Assembly: GCA_900541975.1 (NCBI GenBank)
Contig: UQLR01000017.1
Span: 1-48,236 of the forward strand
Origin: an uncultured Oscillospiraceae bacterium
Lineage (GTDB): Bacteria > Bacillota > Clostridia > Oscillospirales > Acutalibacteraceae
Length of the DNA: 48,236 nucleotides
Reading direction: 5' to 3'
Part shown: piece by piece, positions 26,401-33,567 of the stretch
Numbering within the stretch: position 1 is the stretch's first letter
How the letters are laid out: each line of letters starts with the position of its first letter
Translations under genes and position numbers: made by a program
Notes under the pieces: generated by a model
What the model saw: the letters and a program-made list of their open reading frames with translations, nothing else
The model's database searches: none
Told to the model about the DNA's origin: nothing

Positions 26401-28645
26401 CTGTGCGAGAATTGCCACCGGTGACTATGATGCAGTCATTATCGGTCACAGTCAGTTTGAAAAAATCCCTCTTTCTCCGGAACGTCAGGAGCGCCAGCTG
26501 CGTGAACAGATTGATGAGATTGAGGGAGCGATTGCAGAACTCAAATATCAGAACGGCGAGAATTTCACCATCAAACAGATGGAGAAAACGAGAAAATCCC
26601 TGCAAACCAGACTGGATAAACTTCTCTCTACTGACAGAAAGGATGATGTTGTTACCTTTGAACAGCTGGGCGTTGATCGGCTGTTTGTAGACGAGAGCCA
26701 CGCTTTCAAAAACCTCTTTTTGTACACAAAAATGAGGAATGTCGCTGGTCTTTCCACTTCGGAAGCACAGAAATCTTCGGATATGTTTATGAAGTGCCGC
26801 TATATGGATGAATTGACCGGCGGGCGAGGCGTTATCTTTGCAACAGGTACTCCCGTATCGAACTCCATGACGGAGCTTTATACTGTTATGCGATACCTTC
26901 AGTACGGCACACTTCAAAAGAAAAATCTGACCCATTTTGACTGCTGGGCATCTACCTTTGGTGAAACAACCACCGCTATTGAGTTGGCTCCGGAAGGAAC
27001 CGGCTATCGTGCCAGAACCAGATTTGCAAAGTTTTTTAATCTTCCGGAACTCATGAATATGTTTAAGGAAGTTGCGGATATTAAAACCTCCGACCAGCTT
27101 CACCTCCCAGTGCCGGATGCGAAATTTGAAACGGTTGTTGTGCAGCCTTCTGATTATCAGCAAGACATGGTAGCAAACCTTTCGGAACGTGCAGCGGCGG
27201 TTCATTCCGGTATGGTTGACCCATCCGAGGACAATATGCTCAAGATTACCGGCGATGGAAGAAAGTTGGGGTTAGATCAGCGTTTAATCAATCCTCTGTT
27301 GCCAGATGACCCGGAAAGCAAGCTCAATGCCTGTGTGCAAAATGTGCTGCGGATTTGGGAAGAAGGAAAAGCTGACAGGCTGACCCAGCTTCTGTTCTGT
27401 GACCTCTCCACCCCGAAAAACGATGGCACGTTTAATGTTTATGATGACATCAAGGCGAAGCTGATAGCAGCCGGTGTGCCAGAGAAAGAAATTGCATTTA
27501 TTCACGATGCAGATTCTGAAGCAAAGAAAAAAGAATTGTTTGCAAAGGTGCGTACTGGTCAGGTTCGTGTGCTGATGGGCAGTACACAGAAAATGGGAGC
27601 CGGAACAAACTGCCAGGATCGCTTGGTGGCGCTTCATCACTTGGATGTGGGCTGGCGTCCATCTGATATGACCCAGCGAAATGGTCGAATTATCCGTCAG
27701 GGCAATCAAAACAAGGAGGTTCAGATCTATCAGTATGTAACCGAGGGAACTTTTGATGCGTATCTTTATCAGACACTGGAAAACAAGCAAAAATTCATTT
27801 CTCAGATTATGACCTCGAAATCGCCTGTCCGTTCCTGTGATGATGTAGACGAGCAAGCTCTGTCCTATGCCGAAATTAAGGCTCTGTGTGCCGGGAATCC
27901 GTTGATTAAAGAAAAAATGGACTTGGACATTGATGTGGCAAGGCTTAAGGTTCTAAAAGCTGACCATCAGAGCCAGCAGTATCGCATGGAAGATAAACTC
28001 CTGAAATACTTCCCTGCGGAGATTGAAAGGCAGACAGGCTATATTCGTGGATTTGAAGCAGACATCCAAACGGTTACAACTCATCCGCAGATTGTGGAAG
28101 GATTCTGCGGTATGGAAATTTTGGGCAAGCACTATATGGAAAAAGAGGATGCCGGTGAAATGATTCTTGCCGCCTGCAAGGAGATGAAAGCGACCGAGCC
28201 AATCCCTCTTGGCAGTTATCGTGGTTTTCAGATGGAACTTTCCTTTGATAGTTTCCGGCATGACTTTGATATTACCCTGAAAGGCGCTGTAAGCCATCGT
28301 GTATCGCTTGGAACTGATGCCAGGGGAAATATCATCCGACTGGATAATGCCCTCTCCAGCATCCCTGAGAAGCTGGAGAAAGCCCATGAACAGCTCACCA
28401 ATCTTCAAAATCAGCAGGAAGCGACCAGAGCGGAACTAGGAAAACCCTTCCCACAGGAAGCGGAGCTTGCTGAAAAAAGTGCTCGTCTGGCAGAACTGGA
28501 TGCGGCTCTTAATATGGAGGACTCCATGCCGGAGCGTGAGGAAGCAGAACAGGCAGATAAACCTTCTGTGCTGGCAGATCTGAAAGCCAAGTCAGAGCAT
28601 ATTCCTCCATATCGAGCATCTGGTGGGCGTGAGGAGGTGCTGTAA
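20486..28645 (+). CDS. Giant DNA methylase-SNF2 helicase polyvalent protein
   Basis: 2719 residues. 1-250: an LtrC/ArdC-like N-terminus (N-W-T-S-F-L-A-T-M-A-R-N-Y, E-Q-V-M-I-Y-A-Q-R-P). About 260-375: a hydrophilic R/E/S/G-rich linker whose DNA also encodes TnpV in another frame. About 480-500 and 703-725: two copies of a W-x-x-A/V-A-x-R-I module. About 1130-1420: an N6-adenine methylase with L-E-P-A-M-G-I-G-N-F-F near 1227 and V-G-N-V-P-F-G-N-Y near 1290. About 1870-2440: an SNF2/DEAD helicase with V-G-A-G-K-T near 1906, V-D-E-S-H near 2070 and the final Q-R-N-G-R-I-I-R-Q-G box. It may protect incoming ICE DNA from host restriction. The S-V-L-A-D-L-K motif lies 26 residues from the C-terminus. 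The MobC start overlaps its stop. Confidence 0.9.
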   Translation: MNPKERYYSGVARETIHRITANRENWTSFLATMARNYDFTYPEQVMIYAQRPNATLCKPYEEWNTDQYRRYVKRGSTGIALFVMNQDKPYLRYVFDVADTGVRRSSPSITPWRVTDENRRFIMDEMERVFQVPSEGILEYQLENIAINLAREYWDDFKKPILDIVADSFLEEYDEYNIEVAFKTAVANSVSYAMYSRITENPDNYFEHEDFQNVFDFNTRQTVNALGTAVNAVSSRMFGEIEKAIEAFEQTKTVERSHDYERNDLHTGRGLPDSGHRTEEHRNETVGQVRQNAEGVSAREQSDVAERSDSQRAAVPASPGDRRDSAPQSGAADDRTAGEESGTGQSNTADGMGEAHEQPESTGRGNRDSGAYQQLSLNLFLSESEQISFIDEAESKTLSAFSLSENQIDQVLTVGGNEANLRMMVALEYMKGKSTEEIAKRLPALYRGSNGFKLDSHEVSAWFDEQCIHLARGKTARFAPSRQIVSWQEAAERIGKLLENGEYATNVELVEAPGYERTKVAESLWYLYHDLSDNAREQGFFPSLQEVRSVGFPAETAELAEKLNDSQFRAGLKAEYQNFLQAHNEDSSLLRFHYHKLERLAQRLDELDLPLREYQSSMTMPPLVRQFITDDEINESLSGGSGFSGGKARIYEYWQKGHSAKEKADFLKNEYGTGGRSHALSGASGSGEDHDAKGIRYTKSGCDKVQLSWTQVANRIDSLIKQERYISPEVLKDVQQERASDIENEPNPVGRIEYLGTNGRPGEVIEYTDPEQFIKNIEDETFYGVPFTVVLYRDEQGNTIPQDFLSELDPPPKGFRVEDAPVIDLEEEAPSVDEAEESPFVAQVMRDVEAIAAEEESYERFSVIETENGYAVWDDIRDEIYVDDEGVSEEFTSEWQANDYLQEVKKAVSAKESAEWLYNERSKFEATQEPVYQVGDTVFLEGEAYNITAIGTTDVQLLPPGMVYPIYRAESKENFERLLRQDERNARFISGEEPEKTVATAEPEHFIDHYYVVEDLQVRGALQLKEYSTFEDAMRAYKSLPSERMKALGVQNTRTPFPGSLDLIQCKDGEDKLVQDYTKVAGWENPEILDLVQKIETAIQTKESPDIPAINFHITNDHLGEGGAKAKFRANMDAIRVLKELEFDERNATPEEQEILSQYVGWGGLAAAFDENKASWAEEFRELYTALSPEEYAAARASTLNAHYTSPTVIRAIYDAVGQMGFETGNILEPAMGIGNFFGMLPDAMRNSNLYGVELDSISGRIAQKLYPNAEIKVAGFETTDRRDFYDLAVGNVPFGNYKVSDKPYDKLGFSIHNYFFAKTLDQVRPGGVVAFVTSRFTMDSKNSDARKYMAQRAELLGAIRLPNTAFKANAGTEVVSDIIFLQKRDHPIDIMPDWVQLNTTPDGYTMNSYFVEHPEMVLGELSMESTQYGKDDLTVRPREDMELADLLREAVTRIGGTYAPAELTEEANSQEKEQITIPARPDVKNFSYTVVDDEVYFRENSVMRLVELNDKAKERVSGMVELRRIVNELIEYQLEDYPDDMIQAKQVELNAAYDAFTAKNGLINNRANSQAFADDSSYYLLCSLENLDEDGHLKSKADMFTKRTIKPERKVNSVDTPSEALAISIGEHGKVDLPYMAELLGTPGEYDSIKTELQGVIFKDPMAPDDPVSGWQTADEYLSGDVRSKLRIAQMAAQKDSSFEINVQALEKAQPKDLDASEIDVRLGATWIDSAYIQQFMQETFETPYYLRRTIEVKFSELTAEWRINGKSSPSQNDVAAYTTYGTERANAYRILEETLNLKDIRIYDTIEDADGKQKRVLNKKETTLAQQKQQAIKDAFRDWIWKDSHRREALVTKYNELFNSTRPREYDGSHIRFGGMNPDITLREHQRNAIAHVLYGGNTLLAHEVGAGKTFEMAASAMESKRLGLSQKALFVVPNHLTLQWANEFLHLYPSAKLLVATKKDFETANRKKFCARIATGDYDAVIIGHSQFEKIPLSPERQERQLREQIDEIEGAIAELKYQNGENFTIKQMEKTRKSLQTRLDKLLSTDRKDDVVTFEQLGVDRLFVDESHAFKNLFLYTKMRNVAGLSTSEAQKSSDMFMKCRYMDELTGGRGVIFATGTPVSNSMTELYTVMRYLQYGTLQKKNLTHFDCWASTFGETTTAIELAPEGTGYRARTRFAKFFNLPELMNMFKEVADIKTSDQLHLPVPDAKFETVVVQPSDYQQDMVANLSERAAAVHSGMVDPSEDNMLKITGDGRKLGLDQRLINPLLPDDPESKLNACVQNVLRIWEEGKADRLTQLLFCDLSTPKNDGTFNVYDDIKAKLIAAGVPEKEIAFIHDADSEAKKKELFAKVRTGQVRVLMGSTQKMGAGTNCQDRLVALHHLDVGWRPSDMTQRNGRIIRQGNQNKEVQIYQYVTEGTFDAYLYQTLENKQKFISQIMTSKSPVRSCDDVDEQALSYAEIKALCAGNPLIKEKMDLDIDVARLKVLKADHQSQQYRMEDKLLKYFPAEIERQTGYIRGFEADIQTVTTHPQIVEGFCGMEILGKHYMEKEDAGEMILAACKEMKATEPIPLGSYRGFQMELSFDSFRHDFDITLKGAVSHRVSLGTDARGNIIRLDNALSSIPEKLEKAHEQLTNLQNQQEATRAELGKPFPQEAELAEKSARLAELDAALNMEDSMPEREEAEQADKPSVLADLKAKSEHIPPYRASGGREEVL
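21264..21611 (+). CDS. tnpV: TnpV family protein, nested in another frame
   Basis: 115 residues from ATG 21264, eight bases after GGAG, entirely inside the giant methylase/helicase gene in another frame. The sequence matches the TnpV family: Y-T-Q-V-G-D-Y-R-I-P-D-I near the start, then L-G-K-Y-G-R-M-R-R-A-F-L and M-A-W-V-K-H-M-N-S-L-K near the end. TnpV is a small helical ICE protein of unknown role. Because the sequence is that of a recognisable family and has its own ribosome site, it is very unlikely to be a chance shadow of the larger gene. ATG 21258 is an alternative start with too short a spacing. Confidence 0.82.
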   Translation: MNEMTYTQVGDYRIPDIELKNTETKPLGKYGRMRRAFLQENNPMLLNDLILSEQLFPHLQEIDETAHRRVEQLMTELLEKNPAPDKATQQMAWVKHMNSLKAQAEEIVTAELINS

Positions 28646-28977
28646 TGGGCAGACGGGACCAGGATGTTCACTTCCTGGCATCGAAAGAGGAAGTACAGCG
28701 AATCCATGAAAAAATGGATGAGCTAGGTATCCGGAGCATGGGGGCATATCTTAGGAAGATGGCTCTGGATGGATACTGCATCAACCTGGATTTACAGGAT
28801 GTGAAAGAGCTGGTTTCCCTTCTGAGAAGATGCAGCAACAACCTGAATCAGTATGCTAAAAGAGCCAATGAAACCGGCAATATTTATGAGTCGGACATCA
28901 GGGATTTGCAGGAACGATTGGAGGAAATCTGGACAGACATGAAGGAGGTGCTGGTGTGCCTGTCCAGTATTCAGTAA
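28645..28977 (+). CDS. mobC: MobC-like relaxosome accessory protein
   Basis: 110 residues. The N-terminus is a ribbon-helix-helix-like DNA-binding segment (D-V-H-F-L-A-S-K-E-E-V, G-I-R-S-M-G-A-Y-L-R-K-M-A-L-D-G), followed by the L-L-R-R-C-S-N-N-L-N-Q-Y-A-K-R-A-N helix diagnostic of bacterial mobilisation proteins. It should bind oriT and help the MobP relaxase nick DNA. The origin of transfer may therefore be close, but I could not pick it out. The ATG overlaps the giant gene's stop by one base. Confidence 0.9.
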   Translation: MGRRDQDVHFLASKEEVQRIHEKMDELGIRSMGAYLRKMALDGYCINLDLQDVKELVSLLRRCSNNLNQYAKRANETGNIYESDIRDLQERLEEIWTDMKEVLVCLSSIQ

Positions 28978-29085
28978 TCATAAAAATGGGCTGTGGCAAG
29001 AAAATTGCCGCAGCCGTACATATTGACATCATTGTGTTTTATTTTTCAAAACAGTATAATGAAGATAAGAAAGGGGTGTGTTTCT

Positions 29086-29391
29086 ATGAGGTTTCTGAAA
29101 TTTGTAGGGAAAATGGTCTTAAAGCTGGTTGCGTTGCCTGTGCTGTTCGTATTAGGTCTGATTTGCCTTCTGGCAAAACTTGTCGTGAATGTTTCTTCCT
29201 TTGCCATAGGAGCACTGATCTTATATATTCTTGGTTGCTGCATTTACTGCGTTTTTCAATCTCTGTGGTTGCAGCTTGGTCTATTGGTTGGAATTGGGCT
29301 GGCGGTTTATGCGGTGTTGTTCCTGTTTGTCCTGTTCCAAGAAATCGGAGAACATATCAAAGAAAACCTACGTGATTTTATCTTTTCATAA
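29086..29391 (+). CDS. Small membrane protein between mobC and relaxase
   Basis: 101 residues with a basic N-terminus (M-R-F-L-K-F-V-G-K-M) and three hydrophobic stretches at about 12-35, 40-58 and 62-85, ending in a charged tail. I recognise no catalytic motif. Similar small membrane proteins often lie between mobC and the relaxase in related ICEs. ATG 29086 follows AAGGGG; the upstream in-frame extension to 28993 is not supported. Followed by a terminator. Confidence 0.7.
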   Translation: MRFLKFVGKMVLKLVALPVLFVLGLICLLAKLVVNVSSFAIGALILYILGCCIYCVFQSLWLQLGLLVGIGLAVYAVLFLFVLFQEIGEHIKENLRDFIFS

Positions 29392-29398
29392 AATTACC

Positions 29399-29430
29399 AA
29401 TAAGGCTGCCTGCGGGCAGTCTTATTTTTT
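29399..29430 (+). terminator. Hairpin between membrane protein and relaxase
   Basis: AATAAG-CTGCC pairs with GGCAG-CTTATT around a short loop, followed by a run of T. It lies just before the ribosome site of the relaxase gene and may limit readthrough into it. Confidence 0.7.
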
Positions 29431-29447
29431 GAGAGGATGGTGAGAAA

Positions 29448-30845
29448 ATGGCAGCAACAAGACTGATTGCCCTTCATATTAACAAGGGAAAAACGGTAGC
29501 ACAGTGTCTGGCAGATCGTACAGATTATTCCCAAAATGCTGCGAAAACAGAAGATGGAAAATATATCAGCTCTTATGAATGTGACCCCAAAACAGCCGAT
29601 GAAGAATTTCTCCTGACCAAAAGACAATATCAGCATATCACAGGCAGACAGCAGAAAAATGACATCATTGCCTATCAGATACGCCAGTCATTTAAGCCGG
29701 GAGAGATTACTCCAGAAGAAGCCAACCAAGTCGGATATGAAACAGCAATGCGTTGGACAAAAGGAAAACACGCCTTTATCGTGGCGACACATATTGATCG
29801 TTCTCATATCCATAACCATATCATTTATAACTCCACTTCTCTGGACTGTACCCGTAAATTCAAGAACTTTTTTCTTTCCGGGCTTGCGGTTCAGCGATTA
29901 AGCGATATGGTTTGTATTGAGCATGGCTTATCAATTATAGAGCCAAAGCCATACCGGGAACGAGTCAAGAGAACGATCTATCCGAAAAAGCGTACCAAGC
30001 GTGATGAGCTGTGTGCGGCAATCGACCAGATATTAAAAAAGAAACCAAAAGATTTTTCGGATTTTGTTTTTCAGCTTTCAGAGCTGGGGTATGAATTTAA
30101 GGATGGAAAGCAACCGGCTTTCCGGCATAGTGGGGAGAAGCGATTTATTCGTCTGCGCTCTCTTGGAGAGGGATACAGTCAGGAGGATATAATTGCAATT
30201 CTGTCCGGTAAGTCTGTTCAGAAAGCATCCAGAGCAAGCAGGCAGGTTCATACTCAAAGAGAGTTTAATCTGCTGATAGATATTCAGGAAAAGATGGCAG
30301 AAGGTAAATCAGCGGGCTATGAGCGGTGGGCAAAGAAATATAACCGCAAAGAAGCTGCCCGAACGGTTTGCCTTTTGAAAGAAAAAGGCATCAGCAATTA
30401 TGAAGAATTGACTGCCTTGACAGAACAGCTCAGTAGCCGCTTTGCAGAGCTATCTGATACTATTAAAGCCAATGAAAAAAGAATGGTTGAGATTGGAGCA
30501 TTACAGACTCACATCAACAACTATTCAAGAACCAGATCGGTGTATGAAGCCTATCGCAAATCTGGATACAGCATAAAATTCTTTGAAGAACATCGAGAAG
30601 AAATCCAAATTCATAAAGCGGCAAAGAAGGCGTTCGATCAGCTTCCTGGTAAAAAGGTTCCTACTAGACAATCTTTGAATGAAGAGTATCATCGCCTTTT
30701 ATCAGGAAAAAAGGAAGCTTATGCCGAGTACCGACAAGTGAAAAAGGATATGCAGGAATACTTGATTGCAAAACAAACTGTAGAACATATTCTTGGTATT
30801 GATCGGAAAAATAGGATTATAACGCAACAGCAAAATTTGGATTAG
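29448..30845 (+). CDS. mobA: MobP-family relaxase (VirD2-like)
   Basis: 465 residues. The N-terminal relaxase domain has a likely nucleophile Tyr27 (T-D-Y-S-Q-N) and the metal-binding three-histidine motif H-I-D-R-S-H-I-H-N-H near 114-123. The C-terminal half (about 330-460) is helical and charged, with a possible coiled coil. It nicks oriT and pilots the transferred strand to the recipient. Organisation with MobC and PcfB fits MOBP-type Tn1549-like transfer. It is the last gene of the plus-strand processing operon. Confidence 0.92.
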   Translation: MAATRLIALHINKGKTVAQCLADRTDYSQNAAKTEDGKYISSYECDPKTADEEFLLTKRQYQHITGRQQKNDIIAYQIRQSFKPGEITPEEANQVGYETAMRWTKGKHAFIVATHIDRSHIHNHIIYNSTSLDCTRKFKNFFLSGLAVQRLSDMVCIEHGLSIIEPKPYRERVKRTIYPKKRTKRDELCAAIDQILKKKPKDFSDFVFQLSELGYEFKDGKQPAFRHSGEKRFIRLRSLGEGYSQEDIIAILSGKSVQKASRASRQVHTQREFNLLIDIQEKMAEGKSAGYERWAKKYNRKEAARTVCLLKEKGISNYEELTALTEQLSSRFAELSDTIKANEKRMVEIGALQTHINNYSRTRSVYEAYRKSGYSIKFFEEHREEIQIHKAAKKAFDQLPGKKVPTRQSLNEEYHRLLSGKKEAYAEYRQVKKDMQEYLIAKQTVEHILGIDRKNRIITQQQNLD

Positions 30846-30865
30846 TATATTTTAAATTGTAGGAC

Positions 30866-30915
30866 AAAAATGGGAAATCGTAAAAACCATAGCGTTTTAA
30901 CGATTTCCCATTTTT
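30866..30915. terminator. Bidirectional terminator between relaxase and RiPP cluster
   Basis: AAAAATGGGAAATCGT (30866-30881) pairs with AACGATTTCCCATTTTT (from about 30899). The stem is flanked by A and T tracts and lies between two convergent genes, so it probably serves both strands. Confidence 0.85.
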
Positions 30916-30932
30916 ATTCATAATAATGTTAT

Positions 30933-31598
30933 TTAACGATAAAAGCATTTTCTTATTTTATCACCAAAATAGAAGGGACTTCTTGTGCATAAAAAGCAAT
31001 TTACGAGAATTAACCCCACCGTAATGATATAAATAAGTACTAAGTGCTTTTCATAAAAAGTAGGATTAGCTATAAATGGAAACGGATTTATAATTGATTC
31101 TGTTTGGCAATTGATATTCCAATATAGCCAGAAAATACCAGAAAATCCATAACCAATATAAACGTTGCTAAAGATCGTACTAATTGTCATGGATATAGCT
31201 GATACAAACAAGCAACCACCTATCACGATTGCGATGGCATTTATTATAGAAATAGGTTCAGCAGACACTTCGCCTTGAAATTGCTGTATTATCCGAAAGA
31301 TGATATTTTCTACAATAACAAAAATAATGAGAAGTGCCACTGTAATCAAATATCGTTCTACAAAAAATTTGATCGGTTTTTTATTTGTCAAATACATTAT
31401 TTCTTCGGTATGACTTTCTTTATATAATAAGTTAATATCAGAAAAAAGAACAATACCTACGAATGGCATATAAATTGACGATACGTTTACAAAATCAAAA
31501 TATGTTGGAACATACATGACCAACGGTATCAATATTACCAATATCAAACAGCTAATCCACTTTATAGGAGAATATAAAATTTTAAATTCATATTTCAT
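30933..31598 (-). CDS. ABC-2-type transporter permease subunit
   Basis: 221 residues with about six membrane helices and little soluble sequence. It has no ATPase motifs. It is the last gene of the minus-strand run and overlaps the second permease gene by four bases, so the two are co-translated. Together with that permease and the ATPase at 32674-33543 it resembles LanFEG/BcrAB-type transporters, which remove bacteriocins from the producing cell's own membrane. Self-immunity is therefore the likely role, by context. Strongly AT-rich compared with the ICE backbone. Confidence 0.8.
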   Translation of the reverse strand: MKYEFKILYSPIKWISCLILVILIPLVMYVPTYFDFVNVSSIYMPFVGIVLFSDINLLYKESHTEEIMYLTNKKPIKFFVERYLITVALLIIFVIVENIIFRIIQQFQGEVSAEPISIINAIAIVIGGCLFVSAISMTISTIFSNVYIGYGFSGIFWLYWNINCQTESIINPFPFIANPTFYEKHLVLIYIITVGLILVNCFLCTRSPFYFGDKIRKCFYR

Positions 31599-32677
31599 AT
31601 ACTTATAACCTTCTTTAAATTAGTTCGTAGCTGCCGATAAACATTACATGACAGCAATAAAAATACAACGCCTAAAACTATATAAAAAGAGCGATTGACA
31701 ATAAGAGAGCTTATGGTTATGGCATCGCCATCCAAGCGTATGATCGGATTCGCTAGTCTGATCCAACTACTAGTATCATTAAATACACCTGGTGTCATGT
31801 TGAATATAATATACAAAATATATATTGGAAATACAGCAACCACTTTTCTTATGAGTAACATAAGAAGCATTATCAAAGAACTAAAAAAGAAAGTAGTCGG
31901 CAATAGATATATAACGAAGTAACTGATAAATGGTGTATATAAAACATTATAGCCAGAACCAATAAAGCGAAATACACTAATAAGATTTAATATTAATCCA
32001 AACAGATATAGGTATAACATAAAAGGAATAAAAATCCCCAGATAACGATTAAGGATATATTTAGTCGGAGATAAGGGCTGCGCATAAACTACTTCATACA
32101 TATTGCTTCGATAATCTCTAATAAGCAATAAAAGGAATAGTGGAAAAATCAAAAAGGCAGATATTCCTTGCACATAAGTAATATATTTCTCCATTAAAAT
32201 AGGACTATATCCTTTTGTACCTAGTTCTGCTTGAATATTACTGTTTACTTCATCCACAGTACCCAACCGATTTCCAAATTGGCTTTTGCTTGCCATCAGC
32301 CAAGGAAATATATAGCTATTATCTTTCATAGCTAAATAAATGTCATCAAAGGTATAGTTATCATCTTTGAGCATTGTCAGTACCGGTTCAAATTCTTTTG
32401 CATTTTCATCAGATATAGTTCCAGCAGAGATCATTTGCTCCAAATACTGACTTGTCTTCTCTTTTAGCTCTTCGTCCGTGTTGGACACATCAATAAAATC
32501 TCGTTCACCAGCACGATCTAGTGCCTGTATATCGCTTTCGCTGTTCACTGGTATGTGGAAGACTTCACTCATTTGCGTAAAAGAGAATACTGTGAGCAAC
32601 ACTAAAGTGATGATAAATGGAAAGCTTGTAATTTGTTTTTTTGATTCAAACCATATTAGCTTAATAGCGTCCATCAT
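31595..32677 (-). CDS. ABC-2-type transporter permease with large extracellular loop
   Basis: 360 residues. One helix at about 15-30 is followed by an extracellular domain of about 140 residues rich in acidic and helical sequence, then five further helices from about 170 to the end. This topology is typical of the ABC2_membrane class found beside bacteriocin genes. It overlaps the ATPase gene by four bases and the other permease by four. Likely an immunity or efflux pump subunit; the substrate is inferred from context only. Confidence 0.8.
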   Translation of the reverse strand: MMDAIKLIWFESKKQITSFPFIITLVLLTVFSFTQMSEVFHIPVNSESDIQALDRAGERDFIDVSNTDEELKEKTSQYLEQMISAGTISDENAKEFEPVLTMLKDDNYTFDDIYLAMKDNSYIFPWLMASKSQFGNRLGTVDEVNSNIQAELGTKGYSPILMEKYITYVQGISAFLIFPLFLLLLIRDYRSNMYEVVYAQPLSPTKYILNRYLGIFIPFMLYLYLFGLILNLISVFRFIGSGYNVLYTPFISYFVIYLLPTTFFFSSLIMLLMLLIRKVVAVFPIYILYIIFNMTPGVFNDTSSWIRLANPIIRLDGDAITISSLIVNRSFYIVLGVVFLLLSCNVYRQLRTNLKKVISI

Positions 32678-33543
32678 TTTCCCCCCTTAATAGTTGTCAA
32701 ATAAACATAGACTTCTTCTAATGTAGGCTTATATGGTATGCTGCTTGGCTCTGCATCATTTTCACATATTACAATAGCCCGTACTTGCGTATCATCTCGC
32801 TTAAAGGAAATCACCGTATGACTTTCTTCAAACTTGTGTAATTCATCTTTTGTATTGAATCTAGCCTCATAAATTTTCCCTTGCACTGACTTTAACAAAT
32901 CTTCTATGCTGCCAGAGTATAGTAGTTTCCCGTTGTCCAGGATCGCCAACTTATCACATATATACTCTATATCTTCTATAATGTGAGTTGAGAATAAAAC
33001 AGTATTCTTTTCAGCATATTCGTTTAACAATTTTCGTATTTTTATTCTCTCTTCAGGATCAACTCCTACAGTGGGCTCATCTACTATTAAAACTGGCGGA
33101 TTACCAAGTATAGCTTGAGCAAGCCCTACCCGCCGTTTCATACCTCCAGATAATTCTTTATATTTTTTCTTTCGCTCATTATATAAATTTACCTTTTCCA
33201 GTGTTTCTCCGATGGTTTTCTTATCAAAATCACGCATAATACATATATACTCCATGATTTCAGAAACGGTAAATTCTTTATAAAATCCAAATTCTTGAGG
33301 TAAATAACCAATACTGCGCTTGATTTGAGTTTTATTTGCCGGAGTAATGTCCATACCTAATATAGATGCAGTTCCCCCTGTTGGTTCAATAAGTGTCGTT
33401 AATATTCTCATAAGGGTAGTCTTTCCAGAGCCGTTTCGTCCTAATAGTCCAAAGATTCCAGTATCAATAGAGAGCGAAACATTATTTAATGCAGTAACTT
33501 TATTACTATACTTTTTAGTTAAATTAGAGGTTTCAATAATCAT
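32674..33543 (-). CDS. ABC transporter ATPase of the immunity-type pump
   Basis: 289 residues. Walker A G-R-N-G-S-G-K-T lies near residue 36-43, the signature L-S-G-G-M-K-R-R near 132-139, Walker B V-L-I-V-D-E-P near 152-158, and the H-loop S-T-H near 185. The C-terminal ~80 residues are a separate domain, common in bacitracin/lantibiotic-type exporters. It pairs with the two ABC-2 permeases downstream. Its start has AGGAGT upstream. Confidence 0.88.
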   Translation of the reverse strand: MIIETSNLTKKYSNKVTALNNVSLSIDTGIFGLLGRNGSGKTTLMRILTTLIEPTGGTASILGMDITPANKTQIKRSIGYLPQEFGFYKEFTVSEIMEYICIMRDFDKKTIGETLEKVNLYNERKKKYKELSGGMKRRVGLAQAILGNPPVLIVDEPTVGVDPEERIKIRKLLNEYAEKNTVLFSTHIIEDIEYICDKLAILDNGKLLYSGSIEDLLKSVQGKIYEARFNTKDELHKFEESHTVISFKRDDTQVRAIVICENDAEPSSIPYKPTLEEVYVYLTTIKGGK

Positions 33544-33567
33544 ATTTAACTCCTTTCAGTACTCCTG

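Noticed and set aside
25862..27205. 447-codon minus-strand frame opposite the helicase region
   Set aside because: It is the mirror of a strongly conserved helicase sequence; its product is Cys/His/Ile-rich without any motif.
28956..29375. 139-codon frame overlapping mobC end and the small membrane protein
   Set aside because: No ribosome site and a different frame from the membrane protein, which has a clear start at 29086 and a coherent hydrophobic pattern.
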